A stretch of DNA of 64,000 nucleotides from Gammaproteobacteria bacterium RIFCSPHIGHO2_12_FULL_63_22 (GTDB lineage Bacteria; Pseudomonadota; Gammaproteobacteria; Xanthomonadales; Xanthomonadaceae), in contig MGYJ01000054.1 in assembly GCA_001801685.1 (NCBI GenBank), forward strand, positions 20,403-84,402. The letters are read 5' to 3'. Numbering within the stretch: position 1 is the stretch's first letter; each line of letters opens with the position of its first letter. Of the stretch, positions 35,690 through 46,404 are shown piece by piece. The position numbers were made by a program, and so were the translations under genes. A model generated the notes under the pieces. That model was given only the letters and a program-made list of their open reading frames with translations. It was not told the DNA's origin and made no database searches.

Positions 35690-36798
35690 AGCATGCGTCC
35701 TTTTGCAGCGGGATTGGTGGCGAACACGGTGATTTCCTCGCGGTCATGGTAGAGCTGCCGTGCCCGCACTATAAGCGGCTTGCCGGCCTGTTCCCTGAAC
35801 GCATCCAGGCACTGGCGGGTTTCTTCCCAGCGCTTCTTCATCGGCAGCTTCAGGTTGAAGATCGCGTGCTCGCACCAGCCCAGCGCAAACCATTCAGCCA
35901 TGCGCGACGCGACTTTGCGTGGTGATTCGACCATGTCGCAGACCAGCCAGTCCTGCGGCTTCGGCGGTTTCCAGCTGAAGCCGTCGGCACGTATGTGATC
36001 GACCAGTCCGGTCGCCATCGCCGATTCCGCCATCGGGCCGTTGTCCACCGCGATCACCTTGAAATGGTGGCGCGCGAGGATCCAGCTCCAACCACCGGGC
36101 GCCGCTCCCAGGTCGGCGGCGCACATGCCCGGCTTGACCAGGCGTTCGCGTTCTTCTGGAAGCATCAGGGAAAGGATGGCTTCCTCAAGCTTCAGCGCCG
36201 AGCGACTCGGCGCTTCGGACAACTGGCGAAGCCGCGGCACGCCCAGCGGCCAGGGCGAGGCGTCACCGATGTCGCTGGCGCCGAGCAGCAAATGGTCGCC
36301 CGCGAGCAGGCACACGTGCAGTCGCGGCAGGCGCGGGTCTTCCTTCTCGGTGAGCAGCCCACGTTGGCGCAAGGCGGGACGCAGGGCATTGCCGAAAGCA
36401 CGGGCCAGGCCCGACAGCGGCCGGGCTTCGTCGGAGTCGGGATGCTCGACCATCAGGTCGCCATATCGGCCGCGACCGGCAAGCGCATCGAAGATCGGAC
36501 TGATCCGGTCTTTCGGATCGATGTCCCTGAGTTCAGCGAGCAGGCGCAATTTCTGTCGCGCAAAAATAAGTTCGGAAAAAGGCAGGCTGCGCGAGAGCCC
36601 CGCGCCGTCCGTGCCCAGGTAGAGGACGTGGCCGGAGTTTCGCTGCGTGCGCGCGTAGCCGGAGAAGCTGGCCAATGCCGCGCGTTCGCCAAGTTCTGCG
36701 GCGAGTTCGGGTTCGAATCCGGGCCGGCAATAACAAAGCAGGCCATCCGCATGGGCGCCAACCTCGCCAGTCGCCTCTTCCAATCCATCAGTAGACAA
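35686..36798 (-). CDS. rlmM: 23S rRNA (cytidine(2498)-2'-O)-methyltransferase RlmM
   Basis: 370 residues, near the 366 of E. coli RlmM, which 2'-O-methylates C2498 of 23S rRNA. LLCYCRPGFEPELAAEL lies near the N-terminus, with a THUMP-like region (about 60-180) and a Rossmann methyltransferase with DLGAAPGGWSWIL. No ATG fits. The TTG at 36798 is used because GGGAGAG lies five bases before it; a second TTG at 36783 is poorer. It overlaps the deaminase gene by 11 bases. Confidence 0.92.
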   Translation of the reverse strand: MSTDGLEEATGEVGAHADGLLCYCRPGFEPELAAELGERAALASFSGYARTQRNSGHVLYLGTDGAGLSRSLPFSELIFARQKLRLLAELRDIDPKDRISPIFDALAGRGRYGDLMVEHPDSDEARPLSGLARAFGNALRPALRQRGLLTEKEDPRLPRLHVCLLAGDHLLLGASDIGDASPWPLGVPRLRQLSEAPSRSALKLEEAILSLMLPEERERLVKPGMCAADLGAAPGGWSWILARHHFKVIAVDNGPMAESAMATGLVDHIRADGFSWKPPKPQDWLVCDMVESPRKVASRMAEWFALGWCEHAIFNLKLPMKKRWEETRQCLDAFREQAGKPLIVRARQLYHDREEITVFATNPAAKGRML

Positions 36799-37348
36799 CG
36801 CCGCTCTCCCCGTAGTCGCGCAACACCTTGCAGGCTTCATCGCGACCGAGGTCGCGATGGACGGCGATTCCGCGACGCTCCAGTTCACCGGCCCAGTCGG
36901 CTGGCAGCGGGCCTTCGTCGAATCGGGCGAGCGACTGCACGTCATCGCTGCGCGCGCCGATCAACACTTCATCGATTCCCGCCCAGATCAGCGCGCCGTA
37001 ACACATCGCGCAGGGCTGCGCGGACGTGGCCAGCGTGATCGGCCCACCCTCGGCATTGAGCCGGAAACGGCGGAGGTTCTGCTGGCTGCTGCCAAGCGCC
37101 ATCACTTCGGCATGCGCCGCCGAGCAATTCGATGTGAGCACCTGGTTGACGCCGACACCGAGCAAGCGGCCCGTGCCATCGAATACTGCCGCGCCAAACG
37201 GACCGCCGGTGCCATGCGCGACATTGGAACGCGACAGTCCGATGGCGAGTGCCATGCGTTCCTTCCGGTCCGGATACAGCCTGTCCATCGCCACTTCAGC
37301 CCGGACCCAGTCGGGCAGCGCCAGAGACACCTGCATGCCGATCGTCAT
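36788..37348 (-). CDS. nucleoside/base deaminase (guanine deaminase-like CMP/dCMP family)
   Basis: 186 residues. It is a zinc cytidine-deaminase-fold enzyme: HAEVMAL carries the His ligand and catalytic Glu, and PCAMCYGAL the two Cys ligands. GGPFGAAVFDGTGRLL is typical of the guanine deaminase/TadA-like branch. The substrate (guanine, another purine or a modified base) is not certain. The ATG overlaps the upstream lipoprotein stop (ATGA), and the stop lies inside the start of rlmM, so all are coupled. Confidence 0.85.
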   Translation of the reverse strand: MTIGMQVSLALPDWVRAEVAMDRLYPDRKERMALAIGLSRSNVAHGTGGPFGAAVFDGTGRLLGVGVNQVLTSNCSAAHAEVMALGSSQQNLRRFRLNAEGGPITLATSAQPCAMCYGALIWAGIDEVLIGARSDDVQSLARFDEGPLPADWAGELERRGIAVHRDLGRDEACKVLRDYGESGVVY

Positions 37349-37890
37349 TGCAGCGGCTCGCTGTTTTCCATCATCGGGACACCCTGGCACTTTCCAGCCA
37401 CGCACTGGCAGCCATCGATCGCGGGAAAACCGCAAATGCCGACGCGGCCGTCCTCGGCGCATGCGGCTTTCACTTTTTCCGGGAAGGTCGGTGTGTCCTT
37501 GTTGACGCACACGGGGCGATAGCCGCAGCAGCTGCCGGCATCCTTCATCGCGCAATCGGAATCGCTGCGACAGGCGCGACCGGCATCCACGCCGAGCGAC
37601 AGCGGCGGCAGTTCCGGCTTGCCTTCGGGCCCGGACATGGGCGCGGAAGGCGTGGACGGAGGATTGCTCGCCACGGGCGCGGGTGACGGAAGCGACGCTG
37701 CGGGTGCGGGTGCGGCGGGCGGCGCTGATGGCGCGGCAGCCGGTGCAGGGGCAGGTTGCAGCGCCTTTGCATTGCTATCGGTCGTCGCGCCGGCGGGCGA
37801 ATTACCCGGTGCGTTGCAGGACGCCAGGGCCAGCATCGCGGCCGCCATCGCGGCCCACGCCAGTTTCCGAATCATCGCCTGCTTGTCCAT
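37345..37890 (-). CDS. cysteine-rich lipoprotein of unknown function
   Basis: 181 residues. A signal peptide ends in the lipobox LASC (Cys25). A Pro/Ala/Ser linker of ~70 residues leads to a small C-terminal domain with ten Cys: CRSDSDC, SCC, then six more to KCQG. The pattern suggests five disulfides in an exported domain. I recognise no family, though C-x-S/D-x-D-C lipoproteins occur in myxobacteria. The start at 37890 has GAGG eight bases upstream; ATGs at 37908 and 37875 are possible. It is the second gene of the glnS operon. Confidence 0.75.
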   Translation of the reverse strand: MDKQAMIRKLAWAAMAAAMLALASCNAPGNSPAGATTDSNAKALQPAPAPAAAPSAPPAAPAPAASLPSPAPVASNPPSTPSAPMSGPEGKPELPPLSLGVDAGRACRSDSDCAMKDAGSCCGYRPVCVNKDTPTFPEKVKAACAEDGRVGICGFPAIDGCQCVAGKCQGVPMMENSEPLQ

Positions 37891-37910
37891 GGTCCGGGCC
37901 TCGCGCATGT

Positions 37911-39650
<1,740 letters not shown>

Positions 39651-39813
39651 GCGCAAGGGTTTCTTCGTGGGAGTCGGCAAGTTTACCCGACCTCCGCAGA
39701 TCGACGGAGACCGGGACCGCTCTCCGCGTGCTGCAACGTTCATGGTACCGGCCATGCGATATGCCGATGCTCCGATTTGCGGCACACTGGGCTTCGCAAG
39801 AGGGAGTGCGGAA

Positions 39814-42039
39814 GTGACGAGATCGAACTGGACCGTGGGCTGGACCCGGCGCCTGCTGGCGGCCCTGGCTGCATCAGCCGGCCTGGTCGCTGGAATTCAG
39901 GCATCGGTCCCCGACACCGCAGCCCCGTCCCCAGCGCTTTCGGCCGGCCCGACGATGGCCATCGTCCAGGCACCCTCGACGATCTCGCTGGACCAGATCG
40001 TGTCCGGCCGCGCAAAGATTGGTTTCACGCCCGTGGTTTCCGACGGAATCCATGCCATCGGTCGGCCCGGCACTACCATCTGGCTGCGGATCCGGACGCA
40101 ACTCCCGACCGACGACGCGCCGCGTTTCGTCAGCCTGCCGCGGCAGGCCATCGATTCCTTCCGGTTGCACGTGGACGGCAATCCGGGCAATCCGGTGGCC
40201 AGTACCGGCATCGCGGAGACCGATGAAGCCGTGCGCTGGCCCGACTCTTTCGTCCTGGCACTGCCCGCATTGACTCCACGCAATACCACCCTGTACCTGG
40301 AAATCCAGGGGCAGGGCCATCTGAACCTGCGACCGAGGGTGATTGACCAGGCCCAGTGGCGCGAGCGGGCCCGGGCCAGCAGCCTGGCCTACGACCTGCT
40401 CTATTCGGGCTTGTTCGGCATCTTCGTGATCGCCGTGGCGCGCCGCGCCGTGACGGGCGACCGCACGCTTCGGGTAGCGGCCGCGGCTTTCGGTGCCCTG
40501 TGTGCCGCCGTCGTTGGCAACTATCACCTGCAGTTGAGCCTGGGTGGCACCAGCCTGGCTGCCATTCCGGCGTTGCCGGTGGTGCTCTGGGTCATGGCCT
40601 GCGCGCCCCTGCTGTGGGCAACCCAGCAATTCGCGAGCCTGGAAAAAACCAACCCGTCGCTGGCAACGTTGCTCGACCGTGCCGGCTTCGCGCTCGTGGC
40701 GCTGGCCCTGCTGATGCTGGTTCTGCCTGTGTGGCTGGTGCCGCAATTGCAGGTGACCGGCCTGCTGGTGGTCGCCGCGACCAGCGTGGCCTGCGCAGCC
40801 GTGCTGTTCTCGGACCCGAGGCAGTGGCGCTGGCTGCCAGCGCTGGTCTGGGTGGCCATGGTGCCGGCAATGGCGGTGATCGCGCTCGGGTTCCTGCAAT
40901 TGTTGCCGGCGACGCGCTTGGTAACGCGCGGCTTCCAGTTGCTGCTCGCGCTGCTGATGGTCATCTATCTTTTCGCGCCGTGGATCCGCGGGGCACTGCA
41001 GGAGCGGCAGCGGCGGCTGCGTGGCGGCAGCACCGAACAAAGCGCTGAACAGAAGATCGCCCATGCACGCGAGTGGATGATTCGCAGCCTGCAGGCAGGT
41101 ATGGAAAACGCGTCGGACGAGGGTGACATGGAGTGGATCGCCTACCGTCGCCTGATGGGAGGATTGAAGCCCGTGTTGCCACAGCACGCGGCCGCGGTCA
41201 TCGCCATGAACTATCACAACGAGGACCTGCTGCTGGTCGAGCCAAAGACAGCCGAGCCCTGGTTCCAGATGTTGCTGGCGCAACGTGGCTCGCTGCTCAA
41301 GAACCTGAGCCGTTCGCTGGCGCCCCAGCAGATCGGCGTGGACTTCACCGGGCCGGACGGGCCGGTGCAGCAGGCCCTGCTGGCGGTCATTCCCCTGCCG
41401 ATCGAACGCCCGGGTTGGGGCGTGCTGGTCATCGAAAGAAGCTCGAACGTCAGTTACAGCGATCCCGAACTCGACTTGTGCACGGAATTCGCCGCGCTGG
41501 CGACCACCGCTGGCGATGAAGCCGCGACCGTGATGCAGCTGAGGCAGGCTAACGAGATCGAGCCTGAGTCAGGCGTCTATCGCCGCGAGATGGTCGAGCA
41601 ATTGCTTCGTCGCGCGCACGAGTCCGCCGCGCTGAAGCGCAAGCCACTGTCGTTGTTGCAGATAGCCATCGACAATTTCGAACCGTTGTCGCCGGAATCT
41701 TCGGCAACCGTCGCGCGGGTAGTTGCAGACATCATCCGCGAGGAGATCGATTACGGCGAAACGATCGCCCGCGTCGAACCCGATCAATTCCTGGTGCTGT
41801 TGTCGGGCCGGCCGATTGGCGAGGCACGCGCGCTGGCTGAGCGGATTTGCGCCGCCGTGAAGAAACTGGGCCTGCCCACTGCCGACGAAAAAGTGTTGGG
41901 CCTGAGCATCGGCGTCTCGCAGATGCTGATGGGAGAGCGCAGTCCGCAGCTTGCACTGGAGCGAGCCGTGCGCGCGCTGGCCAAGGCCCGCCAGTACGGC
42001 GGCAACCAGGTGCAGGCGGTCGCCGGGGCCGTGGGCTGA
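39814..42039 (+). CDS. 7TM-DISM-type membrane protein with degenerate GGDEF domain
   Basis: 741 residues from a GTG seven bases after AGGGAG (39801-39806). A signal-like N-terminus (to about 35) is followed by a periplasmic beta domain of the 7TMR-DISMED2 type (about 45-185), seven membrane helices (about 195-400), a coiled/GAF-like region (about 420-590) and a C-terminal GGDEF fold (about 595-735). The active-site motif reads EPDQF (residues 655-659) instead of GGDEF, with GG and E lost, so diguanylate cyclase activity is unlikely. GLSIGVSQM and the ERA helix remain. It is possibly a c-di-GMP or GTP sensor. Confidence 0.82.
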   Translation: MTRSNWTVGWTRRLLAALAASAGLVAGIQASVPDTAAPSPALSAGPTMAIVQAPSTISLDQIVSGRAKIGFTPVVSDGIHAIGRPGTTIWLRIRTQLPTDDAPRFVSLPRQAIDSFRLHVDGNPGNPVASTGIAETDEAVRWPDSFVLALPALTPRNTTLYLEIQGQGHLNLRPRVIDQAQWRERARASSLAYDLLYSGLFGIFVIAVARRAVTGDRTLRVAAAAFGALCAAVVGNYHLQLSLGGTSLAAIPALPVVLWVMACAPLLWATQQFASLEKTNPSLATLLDRAGFALVALALLMLVLPVWLVPQLQVTGLLVVAATSVACAAVLFSDPRQWRWLPALVWVAMVPAMAVIALGFLQLLPATRLVTRGFQLLLALLMVIYLFAPWIRGALQERQRRLRGGSTEQSAEQKIAHAREWMIRSLQAGMENASDEGDMEWIAYRRLMGGLKPVLPQHAAAVIAMNYHNEDLLLVEPKTAEPWFQMLLAQRGSLLKNLSRSLAPQQIGVDFTGPDGPVQQALLAVIPLPIERPGWGVLVIERSSNVSYSDPELDLCTEFAALATTAGDEAATVMQLRQANEIEPESGVYRREMVEQLLRRAHESAALKRKPLSLLQIAIDNFEPLSPESSATVARVVADIIREEIDYGETIARVEPDQFLVLLSGRPIGEARALAERICAAVKKLGLPTADEKVLGLSIGVSQMLMGERSPQLALERAVRALAKARQYGGNQVQAVAGAVG

Positions 42040-42040
42040 C

Positions 42041-42688
42041 ATGCGTACGCTGGTGATCGGCAACAAGAATTATTCGTCGTGGTCCCTGCGGCCGTGGCTG
42101 CTGATGCGGCATTTCGGCATCGAATTCGACGAAGTGGTGTTGCCGCTGGATACGCCTGAATTCTTCCAGCGCATCAGCGCCTATTCGCCGACGGGACGCG
42201 TGCCTGCCTTGCAGCTGGACGATGAAATAGTCTGGGATTCCCTGGCTATCTGCGAGACGGTGAATGAACGTTGGCTGGGCGGGCGCGCCTGGCCGCAGTC
42301 GCCTCGCGCACGCGCCGCGGCCCGCAGCGCGGCTTGCGAGATGCATTCGGGATTCGGCGCATTGCGCAGCCAGCTGCCGATGAATTGCCGCAGGCAGCCA
42401 CGGGAGCCGCATTGGGATGCCGCCGCCGATCGCGATATCGCCAGGGTCGAGCAGTTGTGGCAGGAACTGCGCAGCACGCACGGCGGTGACGGCGGGTTCC
42501 TGTGCGGGCAATTCGGAATCGTGGACGCGATGTTCGCGCCTGTGTGCGTGCGCTTCAGGGGCTACGGCCCGGCGTTGCAGGAGTCCACGCTCGATTACAT
42601 GCAGCGCATGTTCGCGCTGCCCGCGATGATGGAATGGTTGTCGGCGGCCGAAGTCGAGCCCGCCCGCGTGAGCGCCGACGAGGCCTGA
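42041..42688 (+). CDS. glutathione S-transferase family protein
   Basis: 215 residues. It has an N-terminal thioredoxin-like GST domain with NYSSWSLRPWLLM, where the Ser of SSWS is the likely thiol-activating residue, and VPALQLDD. An all-helical C-terminal domain starts near residue 85 and includes DAMFAPVCVRF. The subgroup (YfcF/Zeta-like) is not certain. It starts one base after the GGDEF-like gene's stop, so the two are likely co-transcribed. It converges on the next gene with an 11-base gap. Confidence 0.88.
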   Translation: MRTLVIGNKNYSSWSLRPWLLMRHFGIEFDEVVLPLDTPEFFQRISAYSPTGRVPALQLDDEIVWDSLAICETVNERWLGGRAWPQSPRARAAARSAACEMHSGFGALRSQLPMNCRRQPREPHWDAAADRDIARVEQLWQELRSTHGGDGGFLCGQFGIVDAMFAPVCVRFRGYGPALQESTLDYMQRMFALPAMMEWLSAAEVEPARVSADEA

Positions 42689-42699
42689 ATTCGCGGTCC

Positions 42700-43335
42700 C
42701 TAGTTTCCTATCGAGCAGACCAGCACCAGCTCGCAGGCGCCGGCGCCCGAGTCTTCGCGGCTGAGCGAGCTGCGCCATTGCCATCCGGATGGGTCGTCGA
42801 TGTGGACCAGCCAGCCGTGGATTCGCACCACGTCGCCATCCTTGATCCGTTCCAGCTGCCTTGCGACATTCGCGTCGAAGGGCACCATGTGCATGTTCGC
42901 GCTGCTGCGCACGATCGTCCCGACCGGCATTGGCGGGCCGTCGTCGCCCCAACGGTAGCGATACCAGCGGCTACCCTGGCTGACGTGCAGCCGGTCGGCC
43001 ATCCCCGGCGCCGCCATCGGTCCCCAGCCAAGCGCCAGGTCGGTGGGCGAGAAGCGGGACTCGCGACCCAGCGAATAGTCCTCGCGCGAAAGGACCCGGG
43101 CCTCCAGGCTGAAACCCGCCTGTGGAGAGAAGCGGGTGCCGTCGATATCGAATGGCTGCATCCGGCCATTCACCTCAGACTGCAGCGGCTGTGCCGCGTC
43201 GGTGAATGACGGCGGCATCGGGCAGGTGATCGCGCTGGCCGCGCTGGCGGGCAGGTGCGCGGTCCTTCCGCCGCGTCCAACCAGGACCAGGCCGGCGAGC
43301 AGGATGAACAGGGTGATCCAAAGCCAGCGAGGCAT
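42700..43335 (-). CDS. conserved membrane-anchored protein of unknown function
   Basis: 211 residues: one N-terminal helix (about 4-22) and a periplasmic domain. The features RVLSREDYSLGRE, SPTDLALGWGPM, SANMHMVP and SSLSREDSGAGACELV recur, as far as I remember, in a widespread uncharacterised family. No catalytic motif is obvious; a cysteine pair (C55 region and C-terminal CELVLVCS) could form a disulfide. It follows the DUF3501 gene by four bases, the last of the oxyR-rubrerythrin run. Confidence 0.75.
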   Translation of the reverse strand: MPRWLWITLFILLAGLVLVGRGGRTAHLPASAASAITCPMPPSFTDAAQPLQSEVNGRMQPFDIDGTRFSPQAGFSLEARVLSREDYSLGRESRFSPTDLALGWGPMAAPGMADRLHVSQGSRWYRYRWGDDGPPMPVGTIVRSSANMHMVPFDANVARQLERIKDGDVVRIHGWLVHIDDPSGWQWRSSLSREDSGAGACELVLVCSIGN

Positions 43336-43339
43336 GGCC

Positions 43340-43924
43340 TTAGCGTCCGAAATCGCTGACCAGCGCGGCGGTGACGGCATCGGCCACGCGTACGCGTTCC
43401 CGCATTCGCAGGTCGTCGATTCCAATCGACAGGGCGGTGCCCGACTTCAGGGCCGCGATGTCGTCGTCGGTGAACTCGAAACGCAGGAAGTGCACGGCCG
43501 AGGTCCTGTCCTCGTTGCTGCGATCGAAGCCGTCATCGGCATGCGCGAAGGCCCGGCCATGGCCGTCGACTTCGGCATAGACGCGCGTCTCGATGCCGGC
43601 AAGCTTCGATAGTCGTTCGGCGCGTTCCACCGCTTCGGGAAACTCGAACAGCATCGTCGCCTTGAGGTTGCCGCCGTCGGGAATGAGCGGATTGTAGGCG
43701 TCCAGTTCCTCCTGGATTCCCGCAGCCTCGAAAATGCGCTCGATGCGCAGCATCTCCTGGATCTGGTACTGGACGGTAAGCCGGTCCTCGAACAGCAGGC
43801 TGATGTGCGCGCCCAGTGCAACGCAACGAGCCTTCTTGTGCGCGATCACGCGCGCACGGAACGCCGTCCTCTCGCCCGCATAGCGCTCGAGCGACTGCAA
43901 GTCCGCTCGCGTCAGCTTGTTCAT
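43340..43924 (-). CDS. DUF3501 family protein
   Basis: 194 residues. MNKLTRADLQSLERYAGER at the start and VQYQIQEMLRIERI in the first third match DUF3501. The family has no assigned function but, as I recall, is regularly encoded with rubrerythrin and an Fe-S-binding protein, hinting at a role in peroxide or redox stress. Here rubrerythrin lies 97 bases upstream and the Fe-S protein is absent. Confidence 0.85.
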   Translation of the reverse strand: MNKLTRADLQSLERYAGERTAFRARVIAHKKARCVALGAHISLLFEDRLTVQYQIQEMLRIERIFEAAGIQEELDAYNPLIPDGGNLKATMLFEFPEAVERAERLSKLAGIETRVYAEVDGHGRAFAHADDGFDRSNEDRTSAVHFLRFEFTDDDIAALKSGTALSIGIDDLRMRERVRVADAVTAALVSDFGR

Positions 43925-44021
43925 GGCCGCATCCCCATGCCTGCATCCTCGTGCGCGCGGTGTTCCGGAGCCGTCCGCCGGCCAGCCTAGTGTAAGGACT
44001 TGCCTTGCGCCACGCAGGCAG

Positions 44022-44438
44022 TCAGCCCAGGTCGGCCAGCGCCTTGGCGAAGCGGTTGGCATGCGAGCGCTCGGCCTTGGCCAGCGTCTCGAACCAGTCA
44101 GCGATCTCGTCGAAGCCTTCTTCGCGTGCAGACCGGGCCATGCCCGGGTACATGTCCGCGTATTCGTAAGTCTCTCCGGCGATGGCGCTCCTGAGGTTGC
44201 TGGCCGTGTCGCCGAACGGCATGCCGGTCGCGGGGTCGCCCGTGGCTTCCAGGTATTCGAGGTGGCCATGGGCGTGGCCGGTCTCGCCTTCGGCCGTGGA
44301 ACGGAACACGCTGGCGATGTCGCTGAGGCCTTCGACATCCGCCTTCTGCGCGAAATACAGGTAGCGACGATTGGCCTGCGACTCGCTCGAAAACGCGGCC
44401 TTCAGGTTTGCTTCGGTCAGGCTGTCTTTGAGTGGCAT
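44022..44438 (-). CDS. rubrerythrin-family diiron protein (erythrin domain only)
   Basis: 138 residues, a ferritin-like four-helix bundle. Diiron ligands are visible as E19 (SESQANRRY), E52/H55 (EGETGHAH), E89 (AGETYEYA) and E123/H126 (KAERSHANRF). The rubredoxin-like C-terminal domain of classical rubrerythrin is missing. It probably reduces hydrogen peroxide, using an external electron donor. GGAG lies a few bases before the ATG. It lies 37 bases after oxyR on the same strand, and peroxide control is plausible. Confidence 0.9.
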   Translation of the reverse strand: MPLKDSLTEANLKAAFSSESQANRRYLYFAQKADVEGLSDIASVFRSTAEGETGHAHGHLEYLEATGDPATGMPFGDTASNLRSAIAGETYEYADMYPGMARSAREEGFDEIADWFETLAKAERSHANRFAKALADLG

Positions 44439-44475
44439 GGGGTGCTCCGGGTGACGAATCGGTCGGGAGACTGCA

Positions 44476-45399
44476 TTAACGTTCGCGCTTGTTCGCAGGC
44501 GCCCTCAGCAATTCCGCTGGCAACTCGCGCAACACCGCCGCGAACTGGTGCAGGAACGTGCCCATCGCCGAACTCTTTCGCCACACCATGGCAACCCTGC
44601 GGGTTGGCGCAGGCGTCTTGAAGTTCACCAGCTGGATGTCGCTCGACGTGGACACGGGCGGCTTCACCGCGAGCATGGGCAGCAGGGTGATGCCGACGCC
44701 GGCAGCCACCATTTGCCTGAGCGTTTCAAGGCTGGTCGCGCGGAAGCCATCCTTTTCGCCTGCACCCGCCTTGGTGCAAACCTCGAGCGCCTGGTCGCGA
44801 AGGCAATGGCCGTCTTCGAGCAGCAGCAGGTGTTGGTCGGCCAGGTCCGACAGTTGCAGGTTGCGGCGATTCGACAGCGGGTGCTTGCTCGGCACCGCCA
44901 GCATGAAAGGTTCCTCGAACAGGAACTCGCTTTCCAGCCACTCCTCGTGCAGTGGCAGCGCCAGCACCGCGGCGTCCAGTCGGCCGTTGCGCAGCATGGC
45001 CAGCAGTTGTTCGGTCTTTTCCTCGACCAGCAACAATTCGAGCTTTGGAAATCGCGCACGCAGCACCGGCACGACATGCGGCAGCAGGTAGGGGCCCAGC
45101 GTGGGAAAAATCCCGAGCCGGATGCTGCCGCCTTCCGGGTCGATGGTTCGTCGCGCCGTTTCGCGCATCTGTTCGACGTCGGCCAGCACGCGCCGCGCCC
45201 GGTCTGCGATGTCGCGGCCCACCGGGGTCAGCATGACCTGCCGCGGCGCCCGTTCGACCAGGGCGACGCCGAGTTCTTCTTCCAGTTTGCGGATTTGCGT
45301 GGACAGCGTCGGCTGGCTGACATGGCAAGCCTGTGCCGCGCGACCGAAGTGCCGCAGGTCGGCGAGGGCAATCAGGTAGCCGAGGTCGCGAAGGTTCAC
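44476..45399 (-). CDS. oxyR: hydrogen peroxide-sensing transcription regulator OxyR
   Basis: 307 residues from a GTG, a LysR-type regulator with N-terminal HTH (about 1-60). The redox pair C199 and C208 falls at the same numbers as in E. coli OxyR, in LLLEDGHCLRDQALEVC, followed by FRATSLETLRQMVAAG. Peroxide forms the C199-C208 disulfide and switches promoter binding. VNLRDLGYLIAL fits the family N-terminus, supporting the GTG at 45399. An OxyR-like half-site lies six bases upstream of the start codon. Confidence 0.95.
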   Translation of the reverse strand: MNLRDLGYLIALADLRHFGRAAQACHVSQPTLSTQIRKLEEELGVALVERAPRQVMLTPVGRDIADRARRVLADVEQMRETARRTIDPEGGSIRLGIFPTLGPYLLPHVVPVLRARFPKLELLLVEEKTEQLLAMLRNGRLDAAVLALPLHEEWLESEFLFEEPFMLAVPSKHPLSNRRNLQLSDLADQHLLLLEDGHCLRDQALEVCTKAGAGEKDGFRATSLETLRQMVAAGVGITLLPMLAVKPPVSTSSDIQLVNFKTPAPTRRVAMVWRKSSAMGTFLHQFAAVLRELPAELLRAPANKRER

Positions 45400-45404
45400 G
45401 GAAG

Positions 45405-45419
45405 ATAGTCTAAACCTAT
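45405..45419. promoter_or_regulatory. candidate OxyR half-site, ATAG-N7-CTAT
   Basis: The plus strand reads ATAGTCTAAACCTAT, a perfect ATAG-N7-CTAT; with flanking G and C the palindrome extends to 45404-45420. OxyR sites are known as ATAG-N7-CTAT elements in tandem. The expected second element seven bases away on either side is not found. The location just upstream of oxyR suggests autoregulation. Confidence 0.5.
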
Positions 45420-45551
45420 CAATCCGCCGATATGGTTGTTGGCGCATATGGCGCCGGCGGCCTCGGGGCCTGGTTGATCCAGGCCAGGGTTTCTTCCAGC
45501 ACCGGAGACAATCGCGGCGAGCAAAAAAGTGTCATCAGGCACAATGCAAGG

Positions 45552-46394
45552 ATGTCGCCTTGCACCGTCGCCGATGCACTCGCCCTTGCTGCCGGACGTC
45601 TTCCCGGCGAGGAAGCGCGTGCCGAAGCGGAAATCCTGCTCGCCCATGCCTTGGGCAAACCACGGTCCTGGTTGTATGCCCACGCCAACGATCCGTTCCC
45701 GGAGCCAGGCGAAAAAGAATTTCGTGAGCTCATCGCGCGCAGGACTCGCGGCGAGCCGGTCGCGCATATCCTGGGCACGCAGGAATTCTGGTCGCTGCCG
45801 CTCGTGGTGACCAGCGACACCTTGATTCCGCGTCCGGAGACGGAACTGCTGGTCGAACTCGCCCTGCAACGCCTGGCCGCAGATGCTCCCTTGCGCGTAC
45901 TCGACCTCGGTACCGGCAGCGGCGCGATCGCGCTGGCCATCGCCCATGAACGGCCTCGGGTTTTGATAACAGCCGTCGATCGAAATCCGCGCACCCTCGA
46001 CATCGCCCGCAAGAACGCGGCGCGGTTGGCGCCGGGACGGATCCGGTTCCTGGCGGGTGACTGGTTCTCGCCGGTGCAGGGCGAGTCGTTCGACCTGATC
46101 GTCAGCAACCCGCCTTATCTCGAGGCCGGCGACATCCATCTTTCGCAAGGCGACCTGCGCTTCGAGCCCGAACTGGCGCTGGTGGCGGGTGATGACGGGC
46201 TCGATTGCATTCGACGCATCGTCGACGCGGCGCGGCAATTCCTGGCGCCGTCGGCCTGGCTGTTGATCGAGCATGGATTGAGGCAGGGCGCGCAGGTGCG
46301 GGCTCTGATGCTCGAGAGTGGACTGGTGGATGTCGGGACTTTTACCGACCTGGAACGGCGTGATCGCGTGACCGGCGCAATGCAGCCGGGCTGA
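45552..46394 (+). CDS. prmC: peptide chain release factor N5-glutamine methyltransferase
   Basis: 280 residues. PrmC (HemK) methylates the Gln of the GGQ motif in RF1 and RF2. An N-terminal helical domain (1-75) is followed by RPETELLVE at 94-102, the SAM motif LDLGTGSG at 117-124 and catalytic NPPY at 186-189. The ATG at 45552 has AAGGA just upstream; the frame is open to 45432, but without family sequence. It is alone on this strand between oxyR and a secreted protein; prfA is not in view. Confidence 0.95.
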   Translation: MSPCTVADALALAAGRLPGEEARAEAEILLAHALGKPRSWLYAHANDPFPEPGEKEFRELIARRTRGEPVAHILGTQEFWSLPLVVTSDTLIPRPETELLVELALQRLAADAPLRVLDLGTGSGAIALAIAHERPRVLITAVDRNPRTLDIARKNAARLAPGRIRFLAGDWFSPVQGESFDLIVSNPPYLEAGDIHLSQGDLRFEPELALVAGDDGLDCIRRIVDAARQFLAPSAWLLIEHGLRQGAQVRALMLESGLVDVGTFTDLERRDRVTGAMQPG

Positions 46395-46404
46395 GCGCGA
46401 CGAT

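Noticed and set aside
44439-44475. OxyR site directly before the rubrerythrin gene
   Set aside because: No ATAG/CTAT element in the 37 bases; the only match is at the oxyR start.
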